Shown piece after piece: positions 16,627 to 24,565 of a stretch of 46,970 nucleotides of DNA. Position 1 is the stretch's first letter. Each line of letters begins with the position of its first letter. The translations under genes and the position numbers were made by a program. The stretch spans positions 1 to 46,970 of the forward strand of contig JAYPCW010000001.1 of NCBI GenBank assembly GCA_038124905.1. The letters are read 5' to 3'. A model generated the notes under the pieces. The model was given only the letters and a program-made list of their open reading frames with translations. It searched no databases and was not told the DNA's origin. Source of the stretch: ATZT02 sp038124905 (GTDB taxonomy: Bacteria; Actinomycetota; Actinomycetes; S36-B12; UBA5976).

Positions 16627-17922
16627 GTGGCAAAAATCGTCGGGTTTGAAACTCACGACGTTAGATTCCCAACTTCAACTGGCAAGCATGGCTCAGATGC
16701 AATGAATCCAGATCCGGACTATTCGGCCGCGTATTTAATTTTAAAAACCGATCAGCCAGATCTTGAAGGGCATAGCTTAGTTTTTACAATCGGCCGAGGT
16801 AACGACTTGCAATGCGCGTCTATCGCCCAGTTGGCTGAGACAGTTGTTGGATTAGATTTAAATGAATTAGAGAGCAATCTCGGAAATATAGGTAGAGAAT
16901 TAGTAAGAGATTCGCAAATTCGCTGGTTAGGTCCTGAAAAAGGTGTGCCACATATGGCTGCTGGTGGCGTGATAAATGCAGTCTGGGATTTAGTTTGCAA
17001 AATGAATAAAAAGCCGCTCTGGAAGCAACTTTCAGATATGACGCCAGAGCAAATTGTTGATTTAGTTGATTTTCGACATATAACTGATGCCCTCACTCCT
17101 CAAGAGGCCCTAGAGATTTTGAAAAAAGCTGAGAGCAAAAAAAGTGAAAATGAAAAGATTTTGTTACAAAAGGGCTTACCTGCCTACACCACTACACCCG
17201 GTTGGCTTGGTTACAGCGATGAAACAATGGTGCGACTCGCAAAGGAAGCTTTAGAGGACGGCTTCACCCTAATTAAAATGAAAGTTGGACGTTCATTAGA
17301 AAATGACATTCATCGTTTAAAGCTTGTCCGTGAAACTATTGGCCCAGACATCAAGTTAGCTGTTGATGCTAACCAGGTTTGGGATGTAAAGGAAGCGATC
17401 GAATGGATTAAGGCTTTAAGTAACGTCAACTTGCATTGGGTTGAGGAGCCAACGAGCCCGGACGACATATTGGGTCACGCAGCAATTGCGCGAGGTATCG
17501 CGCCAACTCGCGTTGCCACTGGCGAACATGTTCATAACCGCATTATGTTTAAACAACTTTTACAAGCAAATGCATTTTCATTTATGCAGATTGATGCCAC
17601 CAGAGTTGCCGGAGTAAATGAGAACATAGCAATGATTTTGATGGCAGCAAAATTTGGAATTCCAGTGTGCCCACATGCAGGTGGTGTAGGACTTTGTGAA
17701 ATGGTCTCCCACCTAGCCATGTTTGATGCGGTAGCCGTCACTGGTCACCATGAGGGTCGCGTGGTGGAATTTGTTGATCACTTGCATGAACATTTTGTAG
17801 TTCCAACGGTGGTAAAGAATGCCCACTATCTAGCACCATTAGAACCAGGCGCAGGTGCTGAAATTAAATTAGAAAGCATCAAGGAATACAGCTTTCCCAC
17901 TGGCCCAGCTTGGAGTAACTAG
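16627..17922 (+). CDS. fucD: L-fuconate dehydratase
   Basis: A 431-residue enolase-superfamily enzyme that dehydrates L-fuconate to 2-keto-3-deoxy-L-fuconate; D-arabinonate is often also accepted. The lid segment has GHSLVFTIGRGND and PEKGVPHMAAGGVINAVWD. The barrel shows the KxK acid/base motif in LIKMKVG, the metal ligands Asp (VDANQVWD), Glu (VEEPTSPDDILGH) and Glu (ATGEH), and the His catalytic region in CPHAGGVGLCE. The C-terminal EFVDHLHEHF is typical of FucD/ENOSF1. The start is GTG with a GGAG site. It heads a plus-strand operon with the SDR, divergent from the AOR-like gene. Confidence 0.92.
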   Translation: MAKIVGFETHDVRFPTSTGKHGSDAMNPDPDYSAAYLILKTDQPDLEGHSLVFTIGRGNDLQCASIAQLAETVVGLDLNELESNLGNIGRELVRDSQIRWLGPEKGVPHMAAGGVINAVWDLVCKMNKKPLWKQLSDMTPEQIVDLVDFRHITDALTPQEALEILKKAESKKSENEKILLQKGLPAYTTTPGWLGYSDETMVRLAKEALEDGFTLIKMKVGRSLENDIHRLKLVRETIGPDIKLAVDANQVWDVKEAIEWIKALSNVNLHWVEEPTSPDDILGHAAIARGIAPTRVATGEHVHNRIMFKQLLQANAFSFMQIDATRVAGVNENIAMILMAAKFGIPVCPHAGGVGLCEMVSHLAMFDAVAVTGHHEGRVVEFVDHLHEHFVVPTVVKNAHYLAPLEPGAGAEIKLESIKEYSFPTGPAWSN

Positions 17923-18668
17923 TGGCTGACTTTCAAAATCAAATAGCAATCGTAACTGGTGCTGCAAGTGGAATTGGTTTTTCATGCGTGAAGCAACTAA
18001 CTGAGCAAGGCGCTCGAGTATTTGGTTTTGATTTAACTCCTGGTGACTTAGATTCGATTGCCACCTTCGTAGAGTGCGACATCACTAGCCAATCTTCGGT
18101 AGATGCGGCTTTTGAAAAAGTCTCTAGTCAGGTAGATCGTGTTGATATCTTGATAAATAACGCTGGAGTTGGTGCAATTGGTACCGTCGAAGACGCAACT
18201 GACGATGACTGGCAGCGAGTATTTAATGTTTGTGTTTTTGGAACTGCCAGAGTTACTAAAAAGTTTTTACCACTGATTCGAAAATCGCAAAACAAAGCAA
18301 TTGTTAATACCGGTTCAGTTGCCGCACCGGTAGGGATTCCTAAGCGTGCGGTCTACTCTTCGGCTAAAGGTGCAATTCAAACTTTAACTCTTGCCATGGC
18401 CGCCGATTTTGTTAGTGAGAAAATCAGAGTGAATTCAGTTAACCCAGGTACCGCTGACACTCCTTGGGTGCAAAGACTGTTAGCGCAAGCTGATGACCCC
18501 AAAAAAGAGCGAGCAGCCTTAGAGGCGCGCCAGCCAATTGGCCGGTTAGTTTCACCAGATGAAGTTGCTCACGCAATTTTGTACTTAGCTAATCCAAAAT
18601 CCGCTTCAACTACCGGCACCTTGCTTTCAGTTGATGGTGGATTAGGAAACCTTTACTTACCCAAGTAA
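17922..18668 (+). CDS. SDR dehydrogenase, probable 2-keto-3-deoxy-L-fuconate dehydrogenase
   Basis: A 248-residue classical short-chain dehydrogenase. It shows the cofactor motif VTGAASGIGFS (about 10-20), Asp in CDITS, NNAG (residues 77-80), the catalytic Ser in NTGSVAAP and YSSAK (Tyr and Lys near 146-150), and the closing VDGG. An acidic residue after the second strand (GFDLT) suggests NAD preference. Its GTG start overlaps the fucD stop by one base, so the two are coupled. In the non-phosphorylative fucose route this enzyme oxidises 2-keto-3-deoxy-L-fuconate to the 2,4-diketo acid. Family certain; substrate assigned from context. Confidence 0.85.
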   Translation: MADFQNQIAIVTGAASGIGFSCVKQLTEQGARVFGFDLTPGDLDSIATFVECDITSQSSVDAAFEKVSSQVDRVDILINNAGVGAIGTVEDATDDDWQRVFNVCVFGTARVTKKFLPLIRKSQNKAIVNTGSVAAPVGIPKRAVYSSAKGAIQTLTLAMAADFVSEKIRVNSVNPGTADTPWVQRLLAQADDPKKERAALEARQPIGRLVSPDEVAHAILYLANPKSASTTGTLLSVDGGLGNLYLPK

Positions 18669-18698
18669 AAACCAGTTAAGTTTTGCATTTCACGCAAT

Positions 18699-18738
18699 AA
18701 TTTCCTATAGGAAATTTCTGGTTTCCCTATAGGATTTT
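18699..18738. promoter_or_regulatory. Tandem CCTATAGG palindromes, probable operators of the GntR/FCD regulator
   Basis: AATTTCCTATAGGAAATT at 18699-18716 is a perfect 18-bp palindrome. A second, degenerate copy TTTCCCTATAGGATTTT lies at 18722-18738. The two CCTATAGG centres are 22 bp apart, about two helical turns, so two dimers could sit on the same DNA face. They lie in the 145-base spacer before the regulator gene at 18814, consistent with autoregulation. Confidence 0.6.
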
Positions 18739-18813
18739 GGAAACGCTCTGCGACTAATTTGTCATTTTTTGTGACCTTTTGTCGTTGCCTTGAACTAATA
18801 TCGCATAAGCATT

Positions 18814-19506
18814 ATGAAAACTAAAGATTCGATATATCCAAGGCGCCTACCTGGCGTTAGATTTAATTTAAGTGATGATGTTTTTTTTATTATTCGAAAA
18901 AAAATTATGACTCGTGAAATTCGCCCTGGTGATCGAATGAATATAGATTCTCTCTCTCGTGATTTAAATGTTTCTCAAACCCCCATCCGTGAAGCGCTTG
19001 CTCGCTTAGAAGAAACTGGTTTGGTTATCAAAGAGCCGCTGAAGGGCTTTAGAGCTTCGCAATTATTAAATGCAAAGGAAGCACAAGATTTATTCAATTT
19101 CAGGAGTGTTCTTGAACCCTACGCGGCAAAGATTGCTGCGGAGTTTTCTACTAAGGAACAAATTGAGCAGATGTACAAGGAAATAGATTTTGCGAAAGAA
19201 ATTCAAAATCTTAGCGGAATTGAGGCATTCGAGAAACTAGCTGAGCATGATGAAAATATCCATACTCAGATTTTTGAAGCAGCAGGTAATGCACTGCTAA
19301 CTAAGGCGTACAAAGCTAGCCATTGTTTTTTGCACTTATACAGGCTTCATTTTATTCGTGACGTACCTGTCGACTTTGAGGAGACAATGACGGAGCACGC
19401 TGCAATTATTTCAGCTCTTGAAATGGGCGACAGCCATGAAGCTTTCTCTGCGATGGCTCAACATATTGACAATGCAAGAAATCGTTTTCAATACCCTGCC
19501 ATTTGA
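18814..19506 (+). CDS. GntR-family transcriptional regulator, FadR/FCD type
   Basis: A 230-residue regulator. The N-terminal winged helix has IIRKKIMTREIRPGDRMNIDSL and SRDLNVSQTPIREALARLEETGLV (about 25-72). The FCD effector domain contains the metal-ligand pattern HDENIHTQIFEAAGN, then TEHAAIISALEMGD and MAQHIDN. FCD regulators usually sense sugar acids or carboxylic acids, which fits fuconate/arabinonate or a keto-deoxy acid. It follows the fucD-SDR pair and has tandem palindromes upstream. Its 3' end overlaps the GH25 gene on the other strand by 19 bases. Confidence 0.88.
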   Translation: MKTKDSIYPRRLPGVRFNLSDDVFFIIRKKIMTREIRPGDRMNIDSLSRDLNVSQTPIREALARLEETGLVIKEPLKGFRASQLLNAKEAQDLFNFRSVLEPYAAKIAAEFSTKEQIEQMYKEIDFAKEIQNLSGIEAFEKLAEHDENIHTQIFEAAGNALLTKAYKASHCFLHLYRLHFIRDVPVDFEETMTEHAAIISALEMGDSHEAFSAMAQHIDNARNRFQYPAI

Positions 19507-20936
19507 AGCAGCTGATCTGCGGTAAATGCATAAACATTCATGTCTAAATACCCACTAGCAATTCCGTAGGTTCTTCCATCTCCCCTGTCGGTGTATTGCC
19601 AAAAAGTCCAAGCTTTCTCGCAATCAGACATACTCCAAATGGTTCTTGTGCAGCCACGAGTAACCGTGGTTGCCGGGTTAGAAACTTGTGAATAATTGGC
19701 AATCCAAAGCGGATAATTAGCAAGTCTTTGATCGCGCAAATATAACTGAATAAAATTTAAATTAGAGTAAATAATTGGTTTTCTACCGGTTCGCGCTTCT
19801 ACTTGTTGTACAAAACCAACGGAAAAACTCGAAACCACACTTGCGCCAATATTTGAAGGCCTAGAAAAAGGTTCAATATCAAGAACTATTGGCAAAACTC
19901 CCGGCCTCATTCCACCAAGTGAATTCAAGTGATTTACTGCAATATCAGCTTGGGCTACACCTTGCTGAAATCCTGTTTCAACATTGGCATCCGATGAAAT
20001 TAATGCAGCGTGATAGATACCAGTTAATAAACCAGCTTCTCTCGCTTTTGGAAAATCGATACTCGACCAGTAATTTGCTCTTTGATTTGCATCTGCACCA
20101 CCAGAAGTCCCTTTTATGAATATGTAACGCATCCCTGCGTTATACATTCTCACAAAATCAATCGGGGCGTTCCCTGGATGTTGCCAAAGAGAAATATCGG
20201 TTCCTAAAATTCGATCATTTGGGCCAACTCTTTGCCCAAAGTCTCCCCCGCGAGGTTGTGGTTTAGGCATGCCAGCAATTACTAACTTTTTGATTGTGGC
20301 TTCTTGGCTAGCTATCAATTTCTCTATACGAGTTGTCTCATTTTTTGCCTTGGTCTCGGCTGCTGCCATCTCGGCTACTAATTGACTGGTTCTAACCTTG
20401 CGTTCTGAAATGATTTCTTCTTGCTCTCTGGCTTCAGCTTCTTTGGCTTCAAGTTCTAATTGAGTTGAAACTAATTGCTCAACTATCTGGTTGGAGTCTT
20501 GATAGATCATCTCCAAAGACATCAAGATTGATGTCAAGTCGCCACTATCGCTAGAGCCAAAAATCGCATCAAGCACTAATAACTCTTGCTGTACGCCATC
20601 AATATGAGTAGCACGAACGAGGTCTGCAATTTGATCTTGAGTGGAACTGATTAATAATGAAAGTGTCTCAATATCTGTTGAAATTTGCTCAATGTTTGCT
20701 TGAGCTTCATTCAGCTCTCGATTTACTTTTCGATCTTCGCTTCTAGCTTTTTCTAACTCTGCTTTAGCGAGTTTAAGATCCTCTCGAGCTTTAGCTAACT
20801 CTTCTTTGGTGGCAGCGAGTTCCGCTCTTGCCGCGTCAACCTGAGCATTCGCCGGCATAGGAGCGGCCAAGGCAGGTGCATTTACTAAAAATGCGACTAA
20901 GACAAGTGCTATTGCTTTTATGAGATACTTGGGCAT
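19488..20936 (-). CDS. Secreted GH25 muramidase with N-terminal coiled-coil
   Basis: A 482-residue exported protein. The signal peptide ends near APALAAP (about residue 25). Residues 30-110 and 140-220 are Glu/Lys/Ala-rich, heptad-like coiled coil, as in RipA- and PcsB-type cell-wall hydrolases. The GH25 lysozyme domain starts at RILGTDISLWQHPG (Asp 247) and continues with YIFIKGTSGG, the catalytic pair in IVLDIEPF (Asp 353, Glu 355), PIIYSNLNF and TFWQYTDRG. It cleaves peptidoglycan glycan strands, probably in growth or division. A disulfide between Cys in TRGCT and SDCEK is likely. Not part of the sugar cluster. Confidence 0.88.
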   Translation of the reverse strand: MPKYLIKAIALVLVAFLVNAPALAAPMPANAQVDAARAELAATKEELAKAREDLKLAKAELEKARSEDRKVNRELNEAQANIEQISTDIETLSLLISSTQDQIADLVRATHIDGVQQELLVLDAIFGSSDSGDLTSILMSLEMIYQDSNQIVEQLVSTQLELEAKEAEAREQEEIISERKVRTSQLVAEMAAAETKAKNETTRIEKLIASQEATIKKLVIAGMPKPQPRGGDFGQRVGPNDRILGTDISLWQHPGNAPIDFVRMYNAGMRYIFIKGTSGGADANQRANYWSSIDFPKAREAGLLTGIYHAALISSDANVETGFQQGVAQADIAVNHLNSLGGMRPGVLPIVLDIEPFSRPSNIGASVVSSFSVGFVQQVEARTGRKPIIYSNLNFIQLYLRDQRLANYPLWIANYSQVSNPATTVTRGCTRTIWSMSDCEKAWTFWQYTDRGDGRTYGIASGYLDMNVYAFTADQLLQMAGY

Positions 20937-20994
20937 CGCCTAATTGATTTTACGTGATACGCAAGTGAAAACTGAGATTTGACTCCCGTTTGCT

Positions 20995-21882
20995 ATGGTT
21001 TTAGCAATGGATGATTTTTCAAGATTTACCGAGACAGCAAGTGAGCTGTGGGCCAAAGTCTTGACAGAAGGCTTGGCTCCTACGGGGCGAGTTATATTGA
21101 TCCTTTTGTTGGCCTGGCTTTTTGCCAAATTCTTGCGCCGTCTGGTGAGAAGGGCTCTTTTAAGAATCAGCGACCTTAAGCCGGTGGTCGACGAACGCGT
21201 TGAACAGCGCACCAAAGCCCTAACCGCTCTTTCTTCAAGCGTGATTTCGGTAGTGGTTTGGACGATTGCAGTTTTAACATCTCTTGGCACCCTTGGAATT
21301 AACCTCGCTCCGCTTGTGGCGGGAGCTGGTATCGCTGGAGTGGCTCTGGGTTTTGGTGCTCAGAGTTTGGTTCGAGATTTTCTCTCAGGCGTGTTAATGC
21401 TTATTGAAGATCAATACGGCGTAGGAGATGTGATTGACGTTGCCGGCACAATCGGTGAAGTTGAGTCAGTAAGTCTTCGCACTACTCGACTTAGAGGAGT
21501 TGATGGCACCGTTTGGCATATCCCAAATGGTGAAATTACGAAGGTTGGCAACTTAAGCCAAGATTGGTCCCGCATTATTTTAGACGTTGCTGTTGCATAT
21601 AAAAGTGACCTCAATTTCACTCAGAAAGAATTAGCAAAGATTCTAAAAAGTTATTCAAAGCTTCCTGGTATCAAAGAAAATATCTTAGAAGAGCCTGAGA
21701 TTTGGGGTGTGCAAAATCTAGGTGACAATTCCATAGATATTCGAATTTCTATCAAGGTAAAAGCTGGCACTCAATGGGCCTTAACTAGACGCTTAAGAGA
21801 AGAAGTTAAAAATCATTTTGACGAAGCCAACATAGAAATTCCCTTTCCGCAACTTTCGGTGTGGATTGAAAAATCTAAATAG
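20995..21882 (+). CDS. Mechanosensitive ion channel, MscS family
   Basis: A 295-residue membrane protein. There is a first helix at LILLLAWLFAKFLRRLVRRAL, a second at SVISVVVWTIAVLTSLGTLG, and the pore helix with the Gly/Ala pattern LVAGAGIAGVALGFGAQSLVRDFLSG. The beta domain follows with DQYGVGDVIDVAGTIGEVESVSLRTTRLR and WHIPNGEITKVGNLS, then the C-terminal alpha/beta domain. It releases solutes on hypo-osmotic shock. Either ATG 20995 or ATG 21007 could be the start; neither has a clear ribosome site. It diverges from the GH25 gene and overlaps the manA end by eight bases. Confidence 0.9.
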   Translation: MVLAMDDFSRFTETASELWAKVLTEGLAPTGRVILILLLAWLFAKFLRRLVRRALLRISDLKPVVDERVEQRTKALTALSSSVISVVVWTIAVLTSLGTLGINLAPLVAGAGIAGVALGFGAQSLVRDFLSGVLMLIEDQYGVGDVIDVAGTIGEVESVSLRTTRLRGVDGTVWHIPNGEITKVGNLSQDWSRIILDVAVAYKSDLNFTQKELAKILKSYSKLPGIKENILEEPEIWGVQNLGDNSIDIRISIKVKAGTQWALTRRLREEVKNHFDEANIEIPFPQLSVWIEKSK

Positions 21883-22903
21883 CTAAAGCCGCATTACTAA
21901 TCTCTGGTGGTCTTGCAACCCAAGCTCTTAAATCTCCAGTAAGTTTCCAATTGCCAACAGCATGTGGAACTACTAAAGCATCCCCGCGAGCAAGATCAAG
22001 AGTATCGCCGTGATCACTTAATAACTGACCACTTCCAGATAAAACCAGCATCACAGCAAATCCAACTTCAATTTCAACACCGCTAGAAATCGCATGAGCT
22101 CTAAAGTACGGATCAGCCCCTGAAGGCAAGAGCGAAACAATGCCAGATGAATTCAAATCTGTACCTGTGCGCAAAGTTGCAATATCGCTTTGTGAAAGTG
22201 CATTTAGCTCCATAGCCTGCAAGGCAAGATCAAATCCAAGGTTCAAGTGACCATCTTTATGGCCATCCATCTTGAAGCCCTCCCATTCGAGCATGATTGA
22301 TAAATCAGTTGGCTCTTGTAATTCAAGTAAAAAGATTCCTTCAGAAATTGCATGCGGGATTCCTGCTGGCACCAAAACACCATCTCCGGGCTTTACTGAC
22401 AATTTATTTAATGAAGCCAATAAAGCAGCGGTGTTCTCAGTATCGACTAATTCTCTCACCTGTTTCATCTGCATAGTTTTTTCAAACCCAACACCAACCC
22501 ACGCATCTTCAGGAGCTTCCAAAATGATCCAAGCTTCAGTTTTGCCATGCGGCAATCCCAAGTGTTGTTTGGCAAATGCCCTATTTGGGTGCAAATGAAC
22601 TGGGAGTCTTTGATCTGGGTCAAGTAATTTCACTAGCAATTCAGTATTTATCCCAAAATGCTCAAAATGAGATTTACCTAACCAGCCAACTGGATCTTGG
22701 GCAACCGCATCTCTTAAAAATCTGCCATCAGGTAAAACCGTTAAACCTTGAGTTGCTTCCCCGAAGCGAGTAACCGTCGAGCCCAACCACTCTTCGGGGC
22801 GCTGTGGGCCACCTGGGCCGTTTCTAAGGGCTCCTATCTTGTAGCCACCACGGTAAAAATGATCGAATTGATTCGCAGGTAACTTCACGCAATTTAGGTT
22901 CAT
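21875..22903 (-). CDS. manA: Mannose-6-phosphate isomerase, class I type
   Basis: A 342-residue zinc isomerase interconverting mannose-6-phosphate and fructose-6-phosphate. It has the metal motif PVHLHPNRAFAK (about 100-111), Glu in PHGKTEAWIILEA, and the third ligand region LVPAGIPHAI (about 177). A C-terminal cupin half follows. The length is somewhat short for class I but all metal ligands are present. It is monocistronic between two plus-strand genes and diverges from the Gfo/Idh oxidoreductase with a 45-base spacer. Substrate breadth is uncertain; related enzymes isomerise other hexose phosphates. Confidence 0.82.
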   Translation of the reverse strand: MNLNCVKLPANQFDHFYRGGYKIGALRNGPGGPQRPEEWLGSTVTRFGEATQGLTVLPDGRFLRDAVAQDPVGWLGKSHFEHFGINTELLVKLLDPDQRLPVHLHPNRAFAKQHLGLPHGKTEAWIILEAPEDAWVGVGFEKTMQMKQVRELVDTENTAALLASLNKLSVKPGDGVLVPAGIPHAISEGIFLLELQEPTDLSIMLEWEGFKMDGHKDGHLNLGFDLALQAMELNALSQSDIATLRTGTDLNSSGIVSLLPSGADPYFRAHAISSGVEIEVGFAVMLVLSGSGQLLSDHGDTLDLARGDALVVPHAVGNWKLTGDLRAWVARPPEISNAALAI

Positions 22904-22948
22904 AGTCCCACGATACAGTTATCTCAAACTAGAGAAAGGTCTTACCAA

Positions 22949-23902
22949 ATGGCTAAGGAAATTCGTTGGGGTTTAGTTGGAGCATCGGCAATCGGTGTGC
23001 GGTCCTTTCTACCTGCCTTGAAAGCTGTAGGAGGTGGCACCGCAGTAGTTGTTGGTGCTAGAGATTTAGCCAAAGCTCAAAAGTATGCAGCCGATAACGG
23101 AATTCCAGAAGCAGCTGGTTCTTACGAAGAGGTTTATAACCGAGATGACCTTGATGCTGTTTACATAGCTCAACCAGGTGTAAATCACCCACCTTTAACT
23201 CTTGCAGCAATCAAAGCTGGCAGAGCCGTCTTGAGTGAAAAACCATTTGCTATCACTGTGAAAGCTTGCGAAGACTATCTCGCCGCGGCTCCTAAAGATG
23301 CGCTTGCTTGGGAGGCTTTTGTGCTGGCCTTTCACCCGCAAACACACATGATTAAAAACTTAACTAAAGATCTTGGGGCAATTAAAAAAATAGATTCTGT
23401 TTTCACCTACCCAAATGAAAATCCTGATGATCTTCGCTGGATTAACGGAATCGGTGGAGGTGCCCTTCTAGACATTGGCTGCTACAGCGTGCGCTGGGCT
23501 TATGCGCTCTTAGAAGAAAAGCCAGAAGTCATCAAGGCAGAAGCCACAATGGCACCAACTGGAGTAGATGAATCAGGTTCAGCCACCTTGCAATACCCAT
23601 CTGGTGCAGTTATGAACATGCGCTGGTCGTTTAGAGAAGAAGAAAAAACCACAGCCATCGTTGAGTTTGAAAAAGGCACCGTAAAAGTAACGAGCCCCTT
23701 CCACCCTTACCCAGGTGATTACATTGAAATCACCAAAGATGGTAAAACTGAAAAGATTCTCTCACCTGAGGGAACATCTTTTGACCATGGAGTTCGTCAT
23801 ATTCAAAATGTTCTTGCCAATGGCATAGCACCTGAATACCGCATCCAAGATGTCTCTTTAGTTCAAGCTCAAACCTTGGAAGAGATTAAAAATAAGTGGT
23901 AG
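22949..23902 (+). CDS. Gfo/Idh/MocA-family oxidoreductase
   Basis: A 317-residue NAD(P)-dependent sugar oxidoreductase. The Rossmann start is RWGLVGASAIGVRSFLPAL, the catalytic-type motif is VLSEKPFAIT with the conserved Glu-Lys-Pro near residue 97, and the C-terminal domain holds GGGALLDIGCYSVRWAYAL with the Asp...Tyr pair. The substrate may be a glucose-, inositol- or xylose-type sugar. It diverges from manA, so a sugar-related role is plausible, but no specific pathway is visible. Confidence 0.82.
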   Translation: MAKEIRWGLVGASAIGVRSFLPALKAVGGGTAVVVGARDLAKAQKYAADNGIPEAAGSYEEVYNRDDLDAVYIAQPGVNHPPLTLAAIKAGRAVLSEKPFAITVKACEDYLAAAPKDALAWEAFVLAFHPQTHMIKNLTKDLGAIKKIDSVFTYPNENPDDLRWINGIGGGALLDIGCYSVRWAYALLEEKPEVIKAEATMAPTGVDESGSATLQYPSGAVMNMRWSFREEEKTTAIVEFEKGTVKVTSPFHPYPGDYIEITKDGKTEKILSPEGTSFDHGVRHIQNVLANGIAPEYRIQDVSLVQAQTLEEIKNKW

Positions 23903-23929
23903 GTGCAAATTTTTTTCAGATAGTTAAAC

Positions 23930-24445
23930 ATGTCTGACGAGATAATCTCCTTAAGAGAGGAGTCTGTTGCTGCTCAATCGATGAGGTTTGACCTTGCTAA
24001 ATTCAAGCTCATCGCTACTGCGGTTTTAGGGTCAATTGCGGTTGGGGCCGGCACTACTGATGGAACCGAGCGTTTGCCATATGTAATGGGGTTAATTCCG
24101 CTAGTAAGTATATACATTGATCTAATTGCAAATACCAAGCAAATACAGATTCTGGTTATTGGATCATTTTTAAAAGGATACGGTAACGGAGTATTTTCAG
24201 AATATGAAAAATTTTGTTCGGATTTGCGCACAAAACGTAATGTTTTTGCAGACTCCTATGCATTTTATGTGTCAACTTCGGCCTTATCTATAGCAATTGC
24301 ACTTTATGGAATAGGTCAATTGATTTTTCTATCTCAACCAAATTTTGCAGAAGTGGCCGTACACATACTCAGTGGTACATTGGGGTTTCTTGTGAGTTTT
24401 TACATTAATAAGAAATTTGTCTGGCGCTGCGAAGGAATCAATTAA
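23930..24445 (+). CDS. Predicted four-helix integral membrane protein of unknown function
   Basis: A 171-residue protein with no recognised family. Hydrophobic stretches occur at FKLIATAVLGSIAVGAGT, YVMGLIPLVSIYIDLIA, YVSTSALSIAIALYGIGQLI and VAVHILSGTLGFLVSFYI, giving about four membrane helices with a charged central loop (SEYEKFCSDLRTKRN). The N-terminus MSDEIISLREES is acidic and probably cytoplasmic. It is followed by a strong bidirectional terminator. Four-helix proteins of this layout may be small sensor or SLATT-like membrane components, but no motif supports that. Confidence 0.65.
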   Translation: MSDEIISLREESVAAQSMRFDLAKFKLIATAVLGSIAVGAGTTDGTERLPYVMGLIPLVSIYIDLIANTKQIQILVIGSFLKGYGNGVFSEYEKFCSDLRTKRNVFADSYAFYVSTSALSIAIALYGIGQLIFLSQPNFAEVAVHILSGTLGFLVSFYINKKFVWRCEGIN

Positions 24446-24520
24446 GAACTCAAGATACGTCTTAACTTTAAAAAATTTGATTAACTCGTAATGCCGAATT
24501 TGGGAAATTCAGGCTGCAAT

Positions 24521-24552
24521 AAAAAACCCCCTTCTCATGAAGGGGGTTTTTT
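24521..24552. terminator. Bidirectional Rho-independent terminator
   Basis: AAAAAACCCCCTTC (24521-24534) and GAAGGGGGTTTTTT (24539-24552) form a perfect 14-bp stem with a TCAT loop. The A and T tracts provide U-runs for both directions. It separates the convergent membrane-protein gene and nrdJ. Confidence 0.92.
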
Positions 24553-24565
24553 AATTTGTTCAGGT

